In this document: in pieces, positions 1-6,340 of the stretch | Numbering within the stretch: the first letter of the stretch is position 1 | Layout of the letters: each line of letters opens with the position of its first letter | DNA from: Thermoanaerobacteraceae bacterium | GTDB taxonomy: Bacteria; Bacillota; Desulfotomaculia; Desulfotomaculales; Ammonificaceae | Assembly: GCA_030016455.1 (NCBI GenBank) | Contig: JASEJH010000023.1 | Span: 262-11,262, forward strand | DNA: 11,001 nt | Direction of reading: 5' to 3' | Translations under genes and position numbers: made by a program | Notes under the pieces: model-generated | What the model was told of the DNA's origin: nothing | Database searches by the model: none | What the model saw: only the letters and a program-made list of their open reading frames with translations

Positions 1-928
1 TCGTTTTCGTCACTCTTGCCGCCCCGCTTACCTCCGTAACCACTTCCAGCTGTTTTAGCTCGCCCACCAGGACCTTAAAGGTAAGCACCGACTCAACCAC
101 CAGCGTCCTGGAAGGAACTTGTTCCGGTTCCACCTTTGCAGTTACCGCCTGCGTGAGCACCTGGGCCGTCATCGTCCCGGTTATTCCCTCAACCGACACA
201 ATCTCGGTGAAGGGGATGGTGCAGTGCACCCGATGCACCGGTCCCGACGCGGTACCGGCAACGTAGACAACGTAGGCGTGAAGTTTTCCCTCGACGACAA
301 CCTCATCCTTTCTGGTGACGGCCCTGGTCACCTCCGTCTCGGTCATTACGTCCAGAATCTCTTCTACCGCCGGTTTTTCATGAGGCACCGTACACCTGCC
401 CCGCGCCACAACCTGCCGCACCGCGGAAGCAATGACGTCCTCTACCCGAAACCTTTTCTTCTTGGCCGTGAGTCCGGGCGGCGGGTCCACCAGAACTTCT
501 ACCTCTTTCAACTGCGTAACCTTCACCAGAAGTTTCAGGTCCACCGTGGCTTCAAATTCTCTGGTACACATTTCCTTGAGCTCCAGCGTTATTTCTTCCA
601 CGCTCGGAACCACGTAAGCGCTCATCCCGGGTGTCGCCGCAGCGATCTCCACCACGTCGGTAAAAGGAATCAGCAGGTGCGCCGCATGCACCGGCCGGTT
701 CGGAATACAGGCGACGTAGGTGAGCCGGACGTTCACCACTCCTTCAACAACCACCCGTCCGGAAATAACCTCCACCCGGTCGATCTTACCGGTTCCCTGA
801 ACGGTCAGCACGCTTTCCGCTTTGGGTTCTTTCGCCAGGGAAACGTCTTCTTTGAGGCGGAACGATTTGGTGGTTTCTCCTACGACCTGGTTGACCTTTA
901 AAAGCTCGTATTTACCTGCACAAGCCAA
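1..928 (-). CDS. SPOCS-domain (DUF3794) sporulation protein, 3' end outside the window
   Basis: The minus-strand frame is open from a TTG start to the window edge, giving 309 residues without a stop. I chose the TTG at 928 because an AGGAGGG lies 6 nt upstream; a second in-frame TTG at 934 sits directly against that SD and is less likely. The N-terminus (VVGETTKSFRLKEDV, residues 15-29) is typical of DUF3794. Two SPOCS repeats are visible, about residues 38-137 and 187-290, each with a VVVEG strand followed by PVH...IPFT (79-90 and 230-241). Proteins of this family, such as SipL of Clostridioides difficile, act in spore coat assembly and often end in a LysM domain, which would lie beyond this window if present. 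Its position next to the yabG cluster agrees with a sporulation role. The family call is firm; the exact role is inferred. Confidence 0.88.
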   Translation of the reverse strand, partial: MACAGKYELLKVNQVVGETTKSFRLKEDVSLAKEPKAESVLTVQGTGKIDRVEVISGRVVVEGVVNVRLTYVACIPNRPVHAAHLLIPFTDVVEIAAATPGMSAYVVPSVEEITLELKEMCTREFEATVDLKLLVKVTQLKEVEVLVDPPPGLTAKKKRFRVEDVIASAVRQVVARGRCTVPHEKPAVEEILDVMTETEVTRAVTRKDEVVVEGKLHAYVVYVAGTASGPVHRVHCTIPFTEIVSVEGITGTMTAQVLTQAVTAKVEPEQVPSRTLVVESVLTFKVLVGELKQLEVVTEVSGAARVTKT

Positions 929-950
929 CTTCAACCCTCCTTTACCGGTC

Positions 951-1059
951 GTCACTCGTCGGACGTCAGCCGTCGGATGGGGCTCTTAAATTCAGAGCTT
1001 CCCTTACTGACTTCTGGTTTCCTGAATCTAACCCCAAACCTCTAACTTCCAATTACTTC
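951..1059. repeat. Degenerate 7-bp periodic repeats flanking a hairpin
   Basis: The left arm is four exact-register heptads: GTCACTC (951), GTCGGAC (958), GTCAGCC (965) and GTCGGAT (972). A hairpin follows, GCTCT 982-986 pairing with AGAGC 994-998, extended by GGG 979-981 and CCC 1001-1003 past a TT bulge. The right arm, 1004-1059, is also 7-periodic. Read on the minus strand it gives ATTGGAA, GTTAGAG, GTTTGGG, GTTAGAT and further degenerate units. The element fills most of the gap between the SPOCS start and the CAP terminator. It encodes no convincing protein. The right-arm units resemble those at 4783-4879. Confidence 0.6.
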
Positions 1060-1065
1060 TGTACC

Positions 1066-1073
1066 AGTATATG
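1066..1073 (-). promoter_or_regulatory. Possible SigE-like -10 box for the SPOCS gene
   Basis: On the minus strand 1073-1066 reads CATATACT, seven of eight positions agreeing with the SigE -10 consensus CATACAMT as I recall it. No good -35 lies 14-15 nt upstream. SipL-type genes are expressed in the mother cell, so the match makes sense, but one box in AT-richer DNA is weak evidence. The 5' leader would be about 130 nt and would include the heptad element. Confidence 0.3.
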
Positions 1074-1133
1074 CCTCCAACACACCCGGCGTTATTTTAG
1101 GGCGCAAGCGGCCAACCTTGTTGCACCCGACCT

Positions 1134-1164
1134 TAAAAAACAAGAGGGGGTGCTTCCGCCCCCC
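1134..1164 (-). terminator. Rho-independent terminator of the CAP gene
   Basis: On the minus strand a GGGGGGC arm (1164-1158) pairs with GCACCCCC (1153-1146), with one bulged A and a GGAA tetraloop. It is followed by TCTTGTTTTTT. It begins about 25 nt after the CAP-gene stop and separates that gene from the SPOCS gene. Confidence 0.85.
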
Positions 1165-1188
1165 AGATGAAACTTATACGCTCTCGTC

Positions 1189-2151
1189 TTACCCGGTAAA
1201 AAGCTGCACGAAAATCTTCCCGTAGGGACTCCCTTCCGCTACCCCGATCCCAATCTTGGTAAAAGCGGGATTCAGGATGTTGGCCCGGTGTCCCGAAGAG
1301 TTCATGAGCGCGCTGAAGGCCCGCTCAACGGAAGACGCCCCGGCGAGATTCTCTCCCGCCGTGCGGTAGCTGATTCCTGCCGCCCGCATCATTTCGAACG
1401 GCGAACCGTAGGTGGGCGAGATATGGCTAAAGTAATTAAGCCTGACCATGTCTTCTGCTTTGAGCCTGGCGAGCTTCGCAAGTGCTGGATCAAGGGAAAG
1501 CGGTTTTAGACCCGCCTTTAACCGCTCCCCGTTGACCATCTCGAACATCGCCTGTTCGTCTGCGGTCAACTGCAACGAATCCTGCGTCGGCGCAGGTGCA
1601 GTTGGGGCAGGGGCCGGCGACGGCGCTACCGGCGCCGGCGACGCCGGGTGAGGTTGCGGTGGTGCCGGTGGCGGGCCGGTCACCGTTTGGATGGAACCGC
1701 CCGTATAAAGCGCGACAACGATGTAGCTTGTCCTTAAGGGAGCGATGCCTACGCCGGCCTGATCATAGTACCCGGAAAGAATGCTGCTGTTTTTCCGGAC
1801 GAGCGCATGGGCCACCGCCGCGGCGCTCGGCCCGCACATGATCGCCACCCCGGCATAGCGGTAGCTGAAACCGGTATTCTTAAGGTAAGTAAAAATTGAA
1901 CCGTAAGTGGGTGACCGGTAACCTAGGTAATTGTTTTTGGCCATGTCGGCGGCAAAAAGCCCGGCTACGCTATTGAGCGTTTCGTTCTCACCCAAAGGTG
2001 CCAGGCCCGCCTCCGCACGCGCCTCATTAATTACCTTCAGAAAATCGCCGCCCGCTGGTTCAGCCGCCGCCACCCCCCCGGAGGTGATCAGGAGAACCCC
2101 TAATAACAGCACGAAAAGAAACACGGGGAAAACCTTGCCGCGGAACCGCAT
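1189..2151 (-). CDS. Secreted protein with two CAP (SCP/YkwD-like) domains, the first degenerate
   Basis: 320 residues. The ATG at 2151 is chosen over a TTG at 2172 because AGGAGG lies 8 nt upstream and a signal peptide then starts at once: basic RFRGK, hydrophobic residues 8-24, small residues up to AAA-E at about 30. An N-terminal CAP domain spans about 34-152, a Pro/Ala-rich linker 159-188, and a C-terminal CAP domain about 194-319. The C-terminal domain keeps H243 (in HISPTYGS), E267 (in AGENLAG) and H288 (in SGHRANIL), the usual metal-site residues. At the matching places the N-terminal domain has Y78, V102 and K120, although PTYGS is kept, so it is probably a non-catalytic duplicate. 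Bacterial CAP proteins are secreted or surface proteins, some linked to sporulation; the substrate is unknown. It has its own terminator. Confidence 0.9.
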   Translation of the reverse strand: MRFRGKVFPVFLFVLLLGVLLITSGGVAAAEPAGGDFLKVINEARAEAGLAPLGENETLNSVAGLFAADMAKNNYLGYRSPTYGSIFTYLKNTGFSYRYAGVAIMCGPSAAAVAHALVRKNSSILSGYYDQAGVGIAPLRTSYIVVALYTGGSIQTVTGPPPAPPQPHPASPAPVAPSPAPAPTAPAPTQDSLQLTADEQAMFEMVNGERLKAGLKPLSLDPALAKLARLKAEDMVRLNYFSHISPTYGSPFEMMRAAGISYRTAGENLAGASSVERAFSALMNSSGHRANILNPAFTKIGIGVAEGSPYGKIFVQLFTG

Positions 2152-2327
2152 TACTCCTTCCTCCTTTGACAAAAGCTACGTCTTTTAACACTATATCCCC
2201 CCGCGGCACCCACCGCAAACAGTAGAATGCCCAACAAGCGTGCTTTATCCTCTACCACTCCCCCGGTACCCCGGGACAAGCAATTTCTTTCAGGTATGGT
2301 TCGTAGTGGCATATTTAACCGGAAATG

Positions 2328-2621
2328 CTATTGTTTACACCTGAAATCAAGTTCTTTTAATTTCTGGAACAGCCTGCGCACCTCGGGCGCAGACGGACCG
2401 AAAAAATTGATTTCTTCCTGCAAAATCAACTCTTTCAGCCTTTGCAAAGCGACAACCACCTCTTCTTCCAGGCAGAGGGCGTCGGCACAGCCTTCGTTGT
2501 AACCGAAGCTTTTCCCCTCTTTGAACCCCGCTTCGTAACCTGCTTCAAAACCTTCCGCGTAACCCTGGTTGTACCCCACCCGCCAACCCAGGCGAAAGCC
2601 CTCCCGCCGGTTTATCCTCAA
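2328..2621 (-). CDS. Small protein with ten GX3 repeats (deca-GX3, Yae1/Lto1-like pattern)
   Basis: 97 residues from the only available start, TTG 2621, which has only a poor G-rich SD. Glycines occur at residues 8, 12, 16, 20, 24, 28, 32, 36, 40 and 44, ten in strict period four, mostly followed by aromatics (GYAEGFEAGYEAGFKEG). A Glu/Leu-rich probable helix follows (about 48-95). Eukaryotic Yae1 and Lto1 carry a deca-GX3 motif and recruit ABCE1/Rli1 for Fe-S loading; whether this protein is related or merely convergent cannot be told here. The frame stays open upstream for 13 codons to the TAA of the preceding gene, so the true start or the reading may differ (see findings). No membrane segment is seen. 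Function unknown. Confidence 0.6.
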   Translation of the reverse strand: MRINRREGFRLGWRVGYNQGYAEGFEAGYEAGFKEGKSFGYNEGCADALCLEEEVVVALQRLKELILQEEINFFGPSAPEVRRLFQKLKELDFRCKQ

Positions 2622-2660
2622 ACCATTCCGCCCCCCGCTGTAGTCATCCCTTACAAGCCC

Positions 2661-3044
2661 TTAACCTCCCCGTTTTCGAACGGGCCGTTGAAGAATCACC
2701 AACCCGAGCCCCTCGCTTGCAACAAGTGGCTGCGGCTTCGGACCGCCGCCGACAAAAGAAGTAAGCACAAGCACTCGTTTCCGCCGGACCTCCCGGTAAA
2801 GACGCTGAACGAGGAGTTCATCGAGCCCCTTGAGCCAGCAGAACAATTCACCGTTGACCACCACCGCCAGCGAGTAGAGGGCCTTCCGCCGCTCCACGAG
2901 TACCCGGGTATCCTTCCGGATCGAAGGGAGCCTTTCAAACCGTTGAAGCCATCGCCGCGCCAACCGCCGTGCCGCCTCGTGGCTGAAGAAAACTGGTCCG
3001 ACGACCGGTATGCCGCCAACCAGCTGGAAGCAAATACGGCGCAT
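2661..3044 (-). CDS. Hypothetical basic protein downstream of yabG
   Basis: 127 residues. The ATG at 3044 has AAGGGG 8 nt upstream; a TTG at 3065 is the longer alternative. It starts 27 nt after the yabG stop, so it is probably cotranscribed with yabG. A hydrophobic stretch (residues 5-20, including GGIPVVGPVFF) is followed by an Arg-rich helix-like segment (about 23-58), a short beta-like core (SLAVVVNGELFCWLKG) and a basic tail ending RKRGG. It is too polar for a clear membrane protein, and I see no signal peptide cleavage site. I do not recognise the family. Codon use resembles its neighbours. It may be sporulation-linked by position only. Confidence 0.6.
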   Translation of the reverse strand: MRRICFQLVGGIPVVGPVFFSHEAARRLARRWLQRFERLPSIRKDTRVLVERRKALYSLAVVVNGELFCWLKGLDELLVQRLYREVRRKRVLVLTSFVGGGPKPQPLVASEGLGLVILQRPVRKRGG

Positions 3045-3071
3045 TATTTTTACCCCTTGCTTCAATCTATG

Positions 3072-3929
3072 TTAATACGGCGACTTTGGCACTCCCCACC
3101 GGAGGCTCCCCCGGGTCTCCAGGCCGCCGATTCCGGGATAGCCGGTGATGGTGTTTTCAATCGCCTCTTTCAGCGCTACGGTCTGGCTGACCGGGGTGTA
3201 CGCCACCCGCTCGGCGATAAAGACCGGGTCAAAAGCGTGGATCAATACCCTCTGCGGCGAACTGGCAAAATTCGCCCCCGCCTCGAGCAGGGCTTCGTAG
3301 TGCGACTGGCAGGCGCCGGCGAAAAGTACCAGCGCGTCCCGGTCGTGTTCGAAGGCCCTGGCCGCTTTTACCGCCGCCACAAAATGGCGGGAGTTGCGGT
3401 AGCTGCTGATGTCCTTGAAATCTCGCTTTTTCGGCAGGAAGCTGTCGTGCCCGGTCACGACAAGAATGTCCGGAAGGTGCTTCGGAAGCAGTTCCGCGAC
3501 AGCTTGCGGCTGCTTCTCCTCGGCAATCACGTAACCATGCGCCGGCACTCCCATTTGTTTGTAAGTGGTAAGGCAGAGCTCAAGGTAATCCTCATCGCCG
3601 TCTACGTGCAGAACAGTCCCGGGAAACGTAAAGGTTTCCACAGTCTTGTTATTCCTAAGTTTTTGAAATTCATCATCCCGCCTCGTAAGGCAACGCCGGA
3701 TGTGCTCCTTGTTGCGGAAAAAAACGCTTCGCCAGTGGGCAGCTATCTCATCGGGCTTCAGAACCACCAGATCATCCACCGGTGCATCGCATAGCAGCCG
3801 GAAATCAATCCCCTTCAAGAGCGCGTGTTCCGAGCCGTCGTCCCTGCGAAAGAGGTCCACAACTTTAAACAATACATCCATGTTATGGGAGCGCCGTGCC
3901 ACAACGTCTCCCTTCCGGAAAGAGGACAC
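3072..3929 (-). CDS. yabG: YabG, sporulation-specific cysteine protease (peptidase family U57)
   Basis: 285 residues, the usual length. The GTG at 3929 is preferred because AAAGGG lies 9 nt upstream and because the protein then begins MSSFRKGDVVARRSHNMDVL, close to B. subtilis YabG; TTG 3938 and GTG 3935 are alternatives. YabG is a late mother-cell protease that processes coat proteins in Bacillus and pre-pro-SleC and CspBA in Clostridioides difficile. Likely catalytic residues are C207 in FAGACQSHYEA and H161 in VVTGHDSF. The numbering seems to match the C. difficile residues as I remember them. The gene is divergent from the glycosyltransferase gene, with a 69-bp gap, and the 127-residue gene follows 27 nt downstream. 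In B. subtilis yabG is followed by veg, which is not seen here. Confidence 0.95.
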   Translation of the reverse strand: MSSFRKGDVVARRSHNMDVLFKVVDLFRRDDGSEHALLKGIDFRLLCDAPVDDLVVLKPDEIAAHWRSVFFRNKEHIRRCLTRRDDEFQKLRNNKTVETFTFPGTVLHVDGDEDYLELCLTTYKQMGVPAHGYVIAEEKQPQAVAELLPKHLPDILVVTGHDSFLPKKRDFKDISSYRNSRHFVAAVKAARAFEHDRDALVLFAGACQSHYEALLEAGANFASSPQRVLIHAFDPVFIAERVAYTPVSQTVALKEAIENTITGYPGIGGLETRGSLRWGVPKSPY

Positions 3930-3957
3930 CTTCACCAACCCTTTCTGGGATTTTTTA

Positions 3958-3966
3958 CATATTATG
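3958..3966 (-). promoter_or_regulatory. Possible mother-cell-type -10 (CATAATATG) upstream of yabG
   Basis: Minus strand 3966-3958 reads CATAATATG, beginning with the CATA shared by SigE and SigK -10 elements, about 30 nt before the yabG GTG. The full SigK form CATANNNTA is not met exactly. The same bases read TATTAT on the plus strand (3960-3965), a possible -10 for the divergent gene, also without a -35. Both readings are speculative. Confidence 0.25.
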
Positions 3967-3998
3967 AAAGGGAGAATAAAGATGCGTTAAGGGACGGG

Positions 3999-4793
3999 AT
4001 GTTTTTGATTTGTGCAGTTGTGCCGGCACAAAACGAAGCAGGACGGGTGGGAAAAGTGGTGGAAAAGCTTTTAAGGCTGCCGGTGGACCTGGTGGTGCCG
4101 GTGGTCAACGGCTCTGTCAACGGAACTCCGACCGAAATAGCGGCCTTCCCCGCCGAAAAGGTGCATCCCCTCTTTTTCAGGGAGGCACTAGGACTTGATA
4201 TTCCCCGCGCGATCGGCAGCGCCTACGCCCTGAGGACGGGTGCTACGGTCGTGCTTTTTGTCGACGGCGACATGGCCGGGGTGCCTTTAAGGGTCCTGCA
4301 GGAGTTAAAAGAAGCCGTCATCGCCGGCACGGACCTGGCACTCACCGACTGCTACCCACCGGAAGCTCCGCTGCCGGAAACACCCGTGACCAGGCGCCTG
4401 CTCCTTCTCCGCCGGGAGCTTAATCGCCGCCTTCAAATGCCGGAACTCGGGTATGCCTCTCCGGCGCACGGGCCGCACGCCGTTTCCCTGCGTTTCTTAA
4501 GAACCGTTCCGCTTGCCGAACTGGCGGTGCCGCCCGTAGCCCTGTGTCTGGCGGTGCGTGCCGGTCTTAAGGTGGCGGTGGCAACCAGCATCCCCCACCA
4601 TAAGCTGGGTTCGCCGCCACGGGGCAGCCTTCACAGTATGCGGGTCGCCGCCACCATCATCGGCGACTGCCTCGAAGCGCTGGCCGTCTGTTGTGGAATA
4701 CCCCGGTCACGGGAGAAGGACGGCGTCTACTACAACGGATACAATTCCCGAAGAAGAAGAGATATCCTGATGGCCTACCTTAGTGAGAGGTGA
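3999..4793 (+). CDS. Predicted GT-A-fold (family 2-like) glycosyltransferase
   Basis: 264 residues from ATG 3999, with AAGGGA 4 nt upstream. The open frame extends back to 3825, but that part is antisense to yabG and starting there is unlikely. Residues 4-13 (ICAVVPAQNE) are the first strand and nucleotide-binding loop of GT-A enzymes. LGLDIPRAIGSAYAL (64-78) resembles the nucleotide-sugar-site helix, and VVLFVDGDMAG (84-94) supplies the DxD metal motif (D89-G-D91). The second half (HGPHAVSLRFL, the VPPVALCLAVRAGL segment, SIPHHKLGSP) fits an acceptor region. No membrane segment is evident, so it is probably cytosolic. The acceptor is unknown; a sporulation or envelope glycan is a guess from position. 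It converges on the ykuK-like gene. Confidence 0.75.
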   Translation: MFLICAVVPAQNEAGRVGKVVEKLLRLPVDLVVPVVNGSVNGTPTEIAAFPAEKVHPLFFREALGLDIPRAIGSAYALRTGATVVLFVDGDMAGVPLRVLQELKEAVIAGTDLALTDCYPPEAPLPETPVTRRLLLLRRELNRRLQMPELGYASPAHGPHAVSLRFLRTVPLAELAVPPVALCLAVRAGLKVAVATSIPHHKLGSPPRGSLHSMRVAATIIGDCLEALAVCCGIPRSREKDGVYYNGYNSRRRRDILMAYLSER

Positions 4794-4879
4794 GGGGTTG
4801 GAGGTGAGAAGCCGGGAAAGCATTTGCCAAAGCGAATTTCTACAAAATCCCCACTTCTAACCTCGCAATTCTCATTTCG
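4783..4879. repeat. Inverted pair of degenerate heptad arrays between convergent genes
   Basis: Plus-strand units are GTGAGAG (4783), GTGAGGG (4790), GTTGGAG (4797) and GTGAGAA (4804). The opposite arm, 4852-4879, reads CACTTCT, AACCTCG, CAATTCT, CATTTCG. On the minus strand in matching phase it gives ATGAGAA, TTGCGAG, GTTAGAA, GTGGGGA. Both arms fit GTKAGAR, in inverted orientation around a 40-nt centre. GAGGTGAGAAG (4801-4811) pairs with CTTCTAACCTC (4854-4864) at 10 of 11 positions. The arms run into the final codons of both flanking genes. No ordinary terminator is seen in the gap, so the arms may form the stem that ends both transcripts. Confidence 0.65.
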
Positions 4880-5345
4880 TATGCTTATCCGCCACGCTGG
4901 AAGCGCCGTAAGCCTCCGGCTTGATTTTGGCCTTGAAGCCGCTGCCCACCACCATCCCGACGACCTCCCGGATGAGATCCCGGGTATCACCATGGTTGCC
5001 GACGTCAATGTGGATCTCGAGCTTAAGGTCCTCAAGGCCGGCGGCGTTCAGGGCTTTCGTCACCATGCTGCCGACCTCGAGGCTGAGGGAGGTCTCGAAA
5101 AAGATTTGCTGACGCAGGCTCTTGATCTTGCGGTGGGTACGCTTCCGGTAGAAATACCGGGCCCCTTTACCCAAACGGTGGACGATTACCGCCGTCACAA
5201 AGTGGGTTTCTCCCTGAATCGTTTGGGAATCGGCACCGATGATAACCTTGTAAGCCGACGTCGGAAGACCTCTAATGTAGTCCACGATATCGGCCATCAT
5301 TTCCTCGAAGCGCATCTTCCCCTTGCTGGGACTGATAAATTGCAT
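4872..5345 (-). CDS. YkuK-like RNase H-fold protein (DUF458)
   Basis: 157 residues from ATG 5345, with AAAGGAG 5 nt upstream. The sequence follows B. subtilis YkuK closely: an N-terminal ISPSKGKMRFEEMM, then YKVIIGADSQT (32-42) with D39 on the first strand, FETSLSLE (83-90) with E84, IHIDVGN (111-117) with D114, and the end AKIKPEAYGASSVADKHTK. Carboxylates on equivalent strands would form the two-metal site of an RNase H-like enzyme, although no activity is firmly established for this family. It has its own extended -10 promoter and lies 56 nt after rsmA. The stop falls within the heptad array. Family assignment is confident; function is unknown. Confidence 0.9.
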   Translation of the reverse strand: MQFISPSKGKMRFEEMMADIVDYIRGLPTSAYKVIIGADSQTIQGETHFVTAVIVHRLGKGARYFYRKRTHRKIKSLRQQIFFETSLSLEVGSMVTKALNAAGLEDLKLEIHIDVGNHGDTRDLIREVVGMVVGSGFKAKIKPEAYGASSVADKHTK

Positions 5346-5378
5346 AAAGACTCCTTTAATCTAAAACTTTCCGAAAGA

Positions 5379-5387
5379 ATTATAACA
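5379..5387 (-). promoter_or_regulatory. Extended -10 promoter (TGTTATAAT) for the ykuK-like gene
   Basis: Minus strand 5387-5379 reads TGTTATAAT, a perfect TATAAT with the TGN extension. The predicted transcript start is near 5372, giving a leader of about 27 nt with a strong SD. No recognisable -35 lies 17 nt upstream, as is common for extended -10 promoters. It lies just after the rsmA stop. Confidence 0.7.
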
Positions 5388-5401
5388 TAAATCGCTCCTT
5401 T

Positions 5402-6271
5402 TTACTCTTTCCGTTCTGCCGCCAGCGAGCGGGTCACCGCGGCAAACTCTTCCAGGCTGAGGGTTTCTCCCCGGCGCGTGGGGTCAATGCCCGCCCGCGC
5501 GAGAACCTCCGGCCAGGCATCCCGCCCGAGCCCAAGGCCGGAGCCGGCAAGCGCGTTGGTTAGCGTCTTGCGCCGCTGGGCAAAGGCCGCCCGCACGACC
5601 CGGAAGAAAAGCTCCTCGTCCGGAATCGTTACGGGGGCCGAGGGCCGCACGGTGAGGCGCACCACCGCCGAGTCCACTTCCGGGGCCGGGAAAAAGCTAC
5701 CCCGGGAAACAACCGCCACCAGCTCCGGTTCCGCCATAAACCGGACCAGAACGGAAATCGCCCCGTACTCTTTCGTCCCCGGACGTGCTACCAGCCGGAG
5801 GGCGACTTCCTTTTGGACCATCACAACCAGAAGCGCGACCCTAAAATTCCCCGTGAGGAGCCGGGTCAACAGGGGTGTGGTGATGTAATAAGGGAGATTG
5901 GCGACCACCTTATAAGGAAAAGCGCCGCCGGCCGCCGCAACCAGGGCGTTGAAGTCCGCCTTCAGGGCATCGCCCTCGACCAGGTAAAGATTTGGAAACC
6001 TGGACAGGGTTTCTTTCAGGAGGGCAACCAGCGCCGGGTCCACTTCGACCGCCACCACTTTCCCGGCCGCTTCCGCCAGCCGCCCGGTCAGGGTTCCTAT
6101 TCCCGGGCCGATCTCCACTACGGTATCGGCAGCCGTAAGGTTTGCCGCCGCCACGATCTTCTCCAGAACGCCGGGGTTGACCAGAAAATTCTGGCCCAAA
6201 CGCTTTTTGGGCCTGACGCCGTACTTTGACAACAGTGCCCGCACGGCTGCAGGCGAAGTAAGGTTCGACAA
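5402..6271 (-). CDS. rsmA: 16S rRNA (adenine1518/1519-N6) dimethyltransferase RsmA (KsgA)
   Basis: 289 residues from TTG 6271, with GGAGGA 7 nt upstream. The enzyme transfers four methyl groups from S-adenosylmethionine to two adjacent adenines in the 3' hairpin of 16S rRNA, a late step of small-subunit maturation. All landmarks are present: KKRLGQNFL (22-30), SAM motif I EIGPGIGTLT (53-62), acidic VEVDP (75-79) and EGD (99-101), and the catalytic NLPYYITTP (125-133). A C-terminal helical domain (about 205-285) contains FAQRRKTLTNAL. The length is normal. In B. subtilis rnmV lies directly before ksgA; here the YabE-type gene and its terminator are in that place. A dedicated promoter overlaps that terminator. 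Confidence 0.97.
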   Translation of the reverse strand: MSNLTSPAAVRALLSKYGVRPKKRLGQNFLVNPGVLEKIVAAANLTAADTVVEIGPGIGTLTGRLAEAAGKVVAVEVDPALVALLKETLSRFPNLYLVEGDALKADFNALVAAAGGAFPYKVVANLPYYITTPLLTRLLTGNFRVALLVVMVQKEVALRLVARPGTKEYGAISVLVRFMAEPELVAVVSRGSFFPAPEVDSAVVRLTVRPSAPVTIPDEELFFRVVRAAFAQRRKTLTNALAGSGLGLGRDAWPEVLARAGIDPTRRGETLSLEEFAAVTRSLAAERKE

Positions 6272-6303
6272 CGCCAGCTCCTCCGCACCAAAAGTTCAAA
6301 CCC

Positions 6304-6312
6304 ATTATAGCA
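6304..6312 (-). promoter_or_regulatory. rsmA: Extended -10 promoter (TGCTATAAT) for rsmA
   Basis: Minus strand 6312-6304 reads TGCTATAAT, with the TGN extension and a perfect TATAAT. The T of the TG is also the last base of the upstream terminator's T-tract. Transcription would start near 6297, about 26 nt before the TTG start. The region 17 nt upstream is the terminator stem, with no -35 match. Confidence 0.75.
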
Positions 6313-6340
6313 AAAAAAAATAAAGGGGGATTCTCCCCCC
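6312..6340 (-). terminator. Rho-independent terminator of the YabE-type gene
   Basis: On the minus strand GGGGGA (6339-6334) pairs with TCCCCC (6330-6325) around a three-base loop. It is followed by TTTATTTTTTTTT down to 6312. It lies 16 nt after the stop of the YabE-type gene and directly abuts the rsmA promoter. Confidence 0.9.

Noticed and set aside
119..901. A 260-codon plus-strand open frame
   Set aside because: It is antisense to the SPOCS gene, whose minus-strand frame has the family motifs and a good SD. The plus product is His/Arg-rich with no family resemblance.
2442..3794. A 450-codon plus-strand open frame, the longest in the window
   Set aside because: It lies opposite yabG and the two small genes. 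YabG is clearly recognisable on the other strand, and long antisense frames are expected in GC-rich DNA.
3825..3998. N-terminal extension of the glycosyltransferase
   Set aside because: The 58 extra codons overlap the start of yabG in antisense. The GT-A fold begins immediately after ATG 3999.
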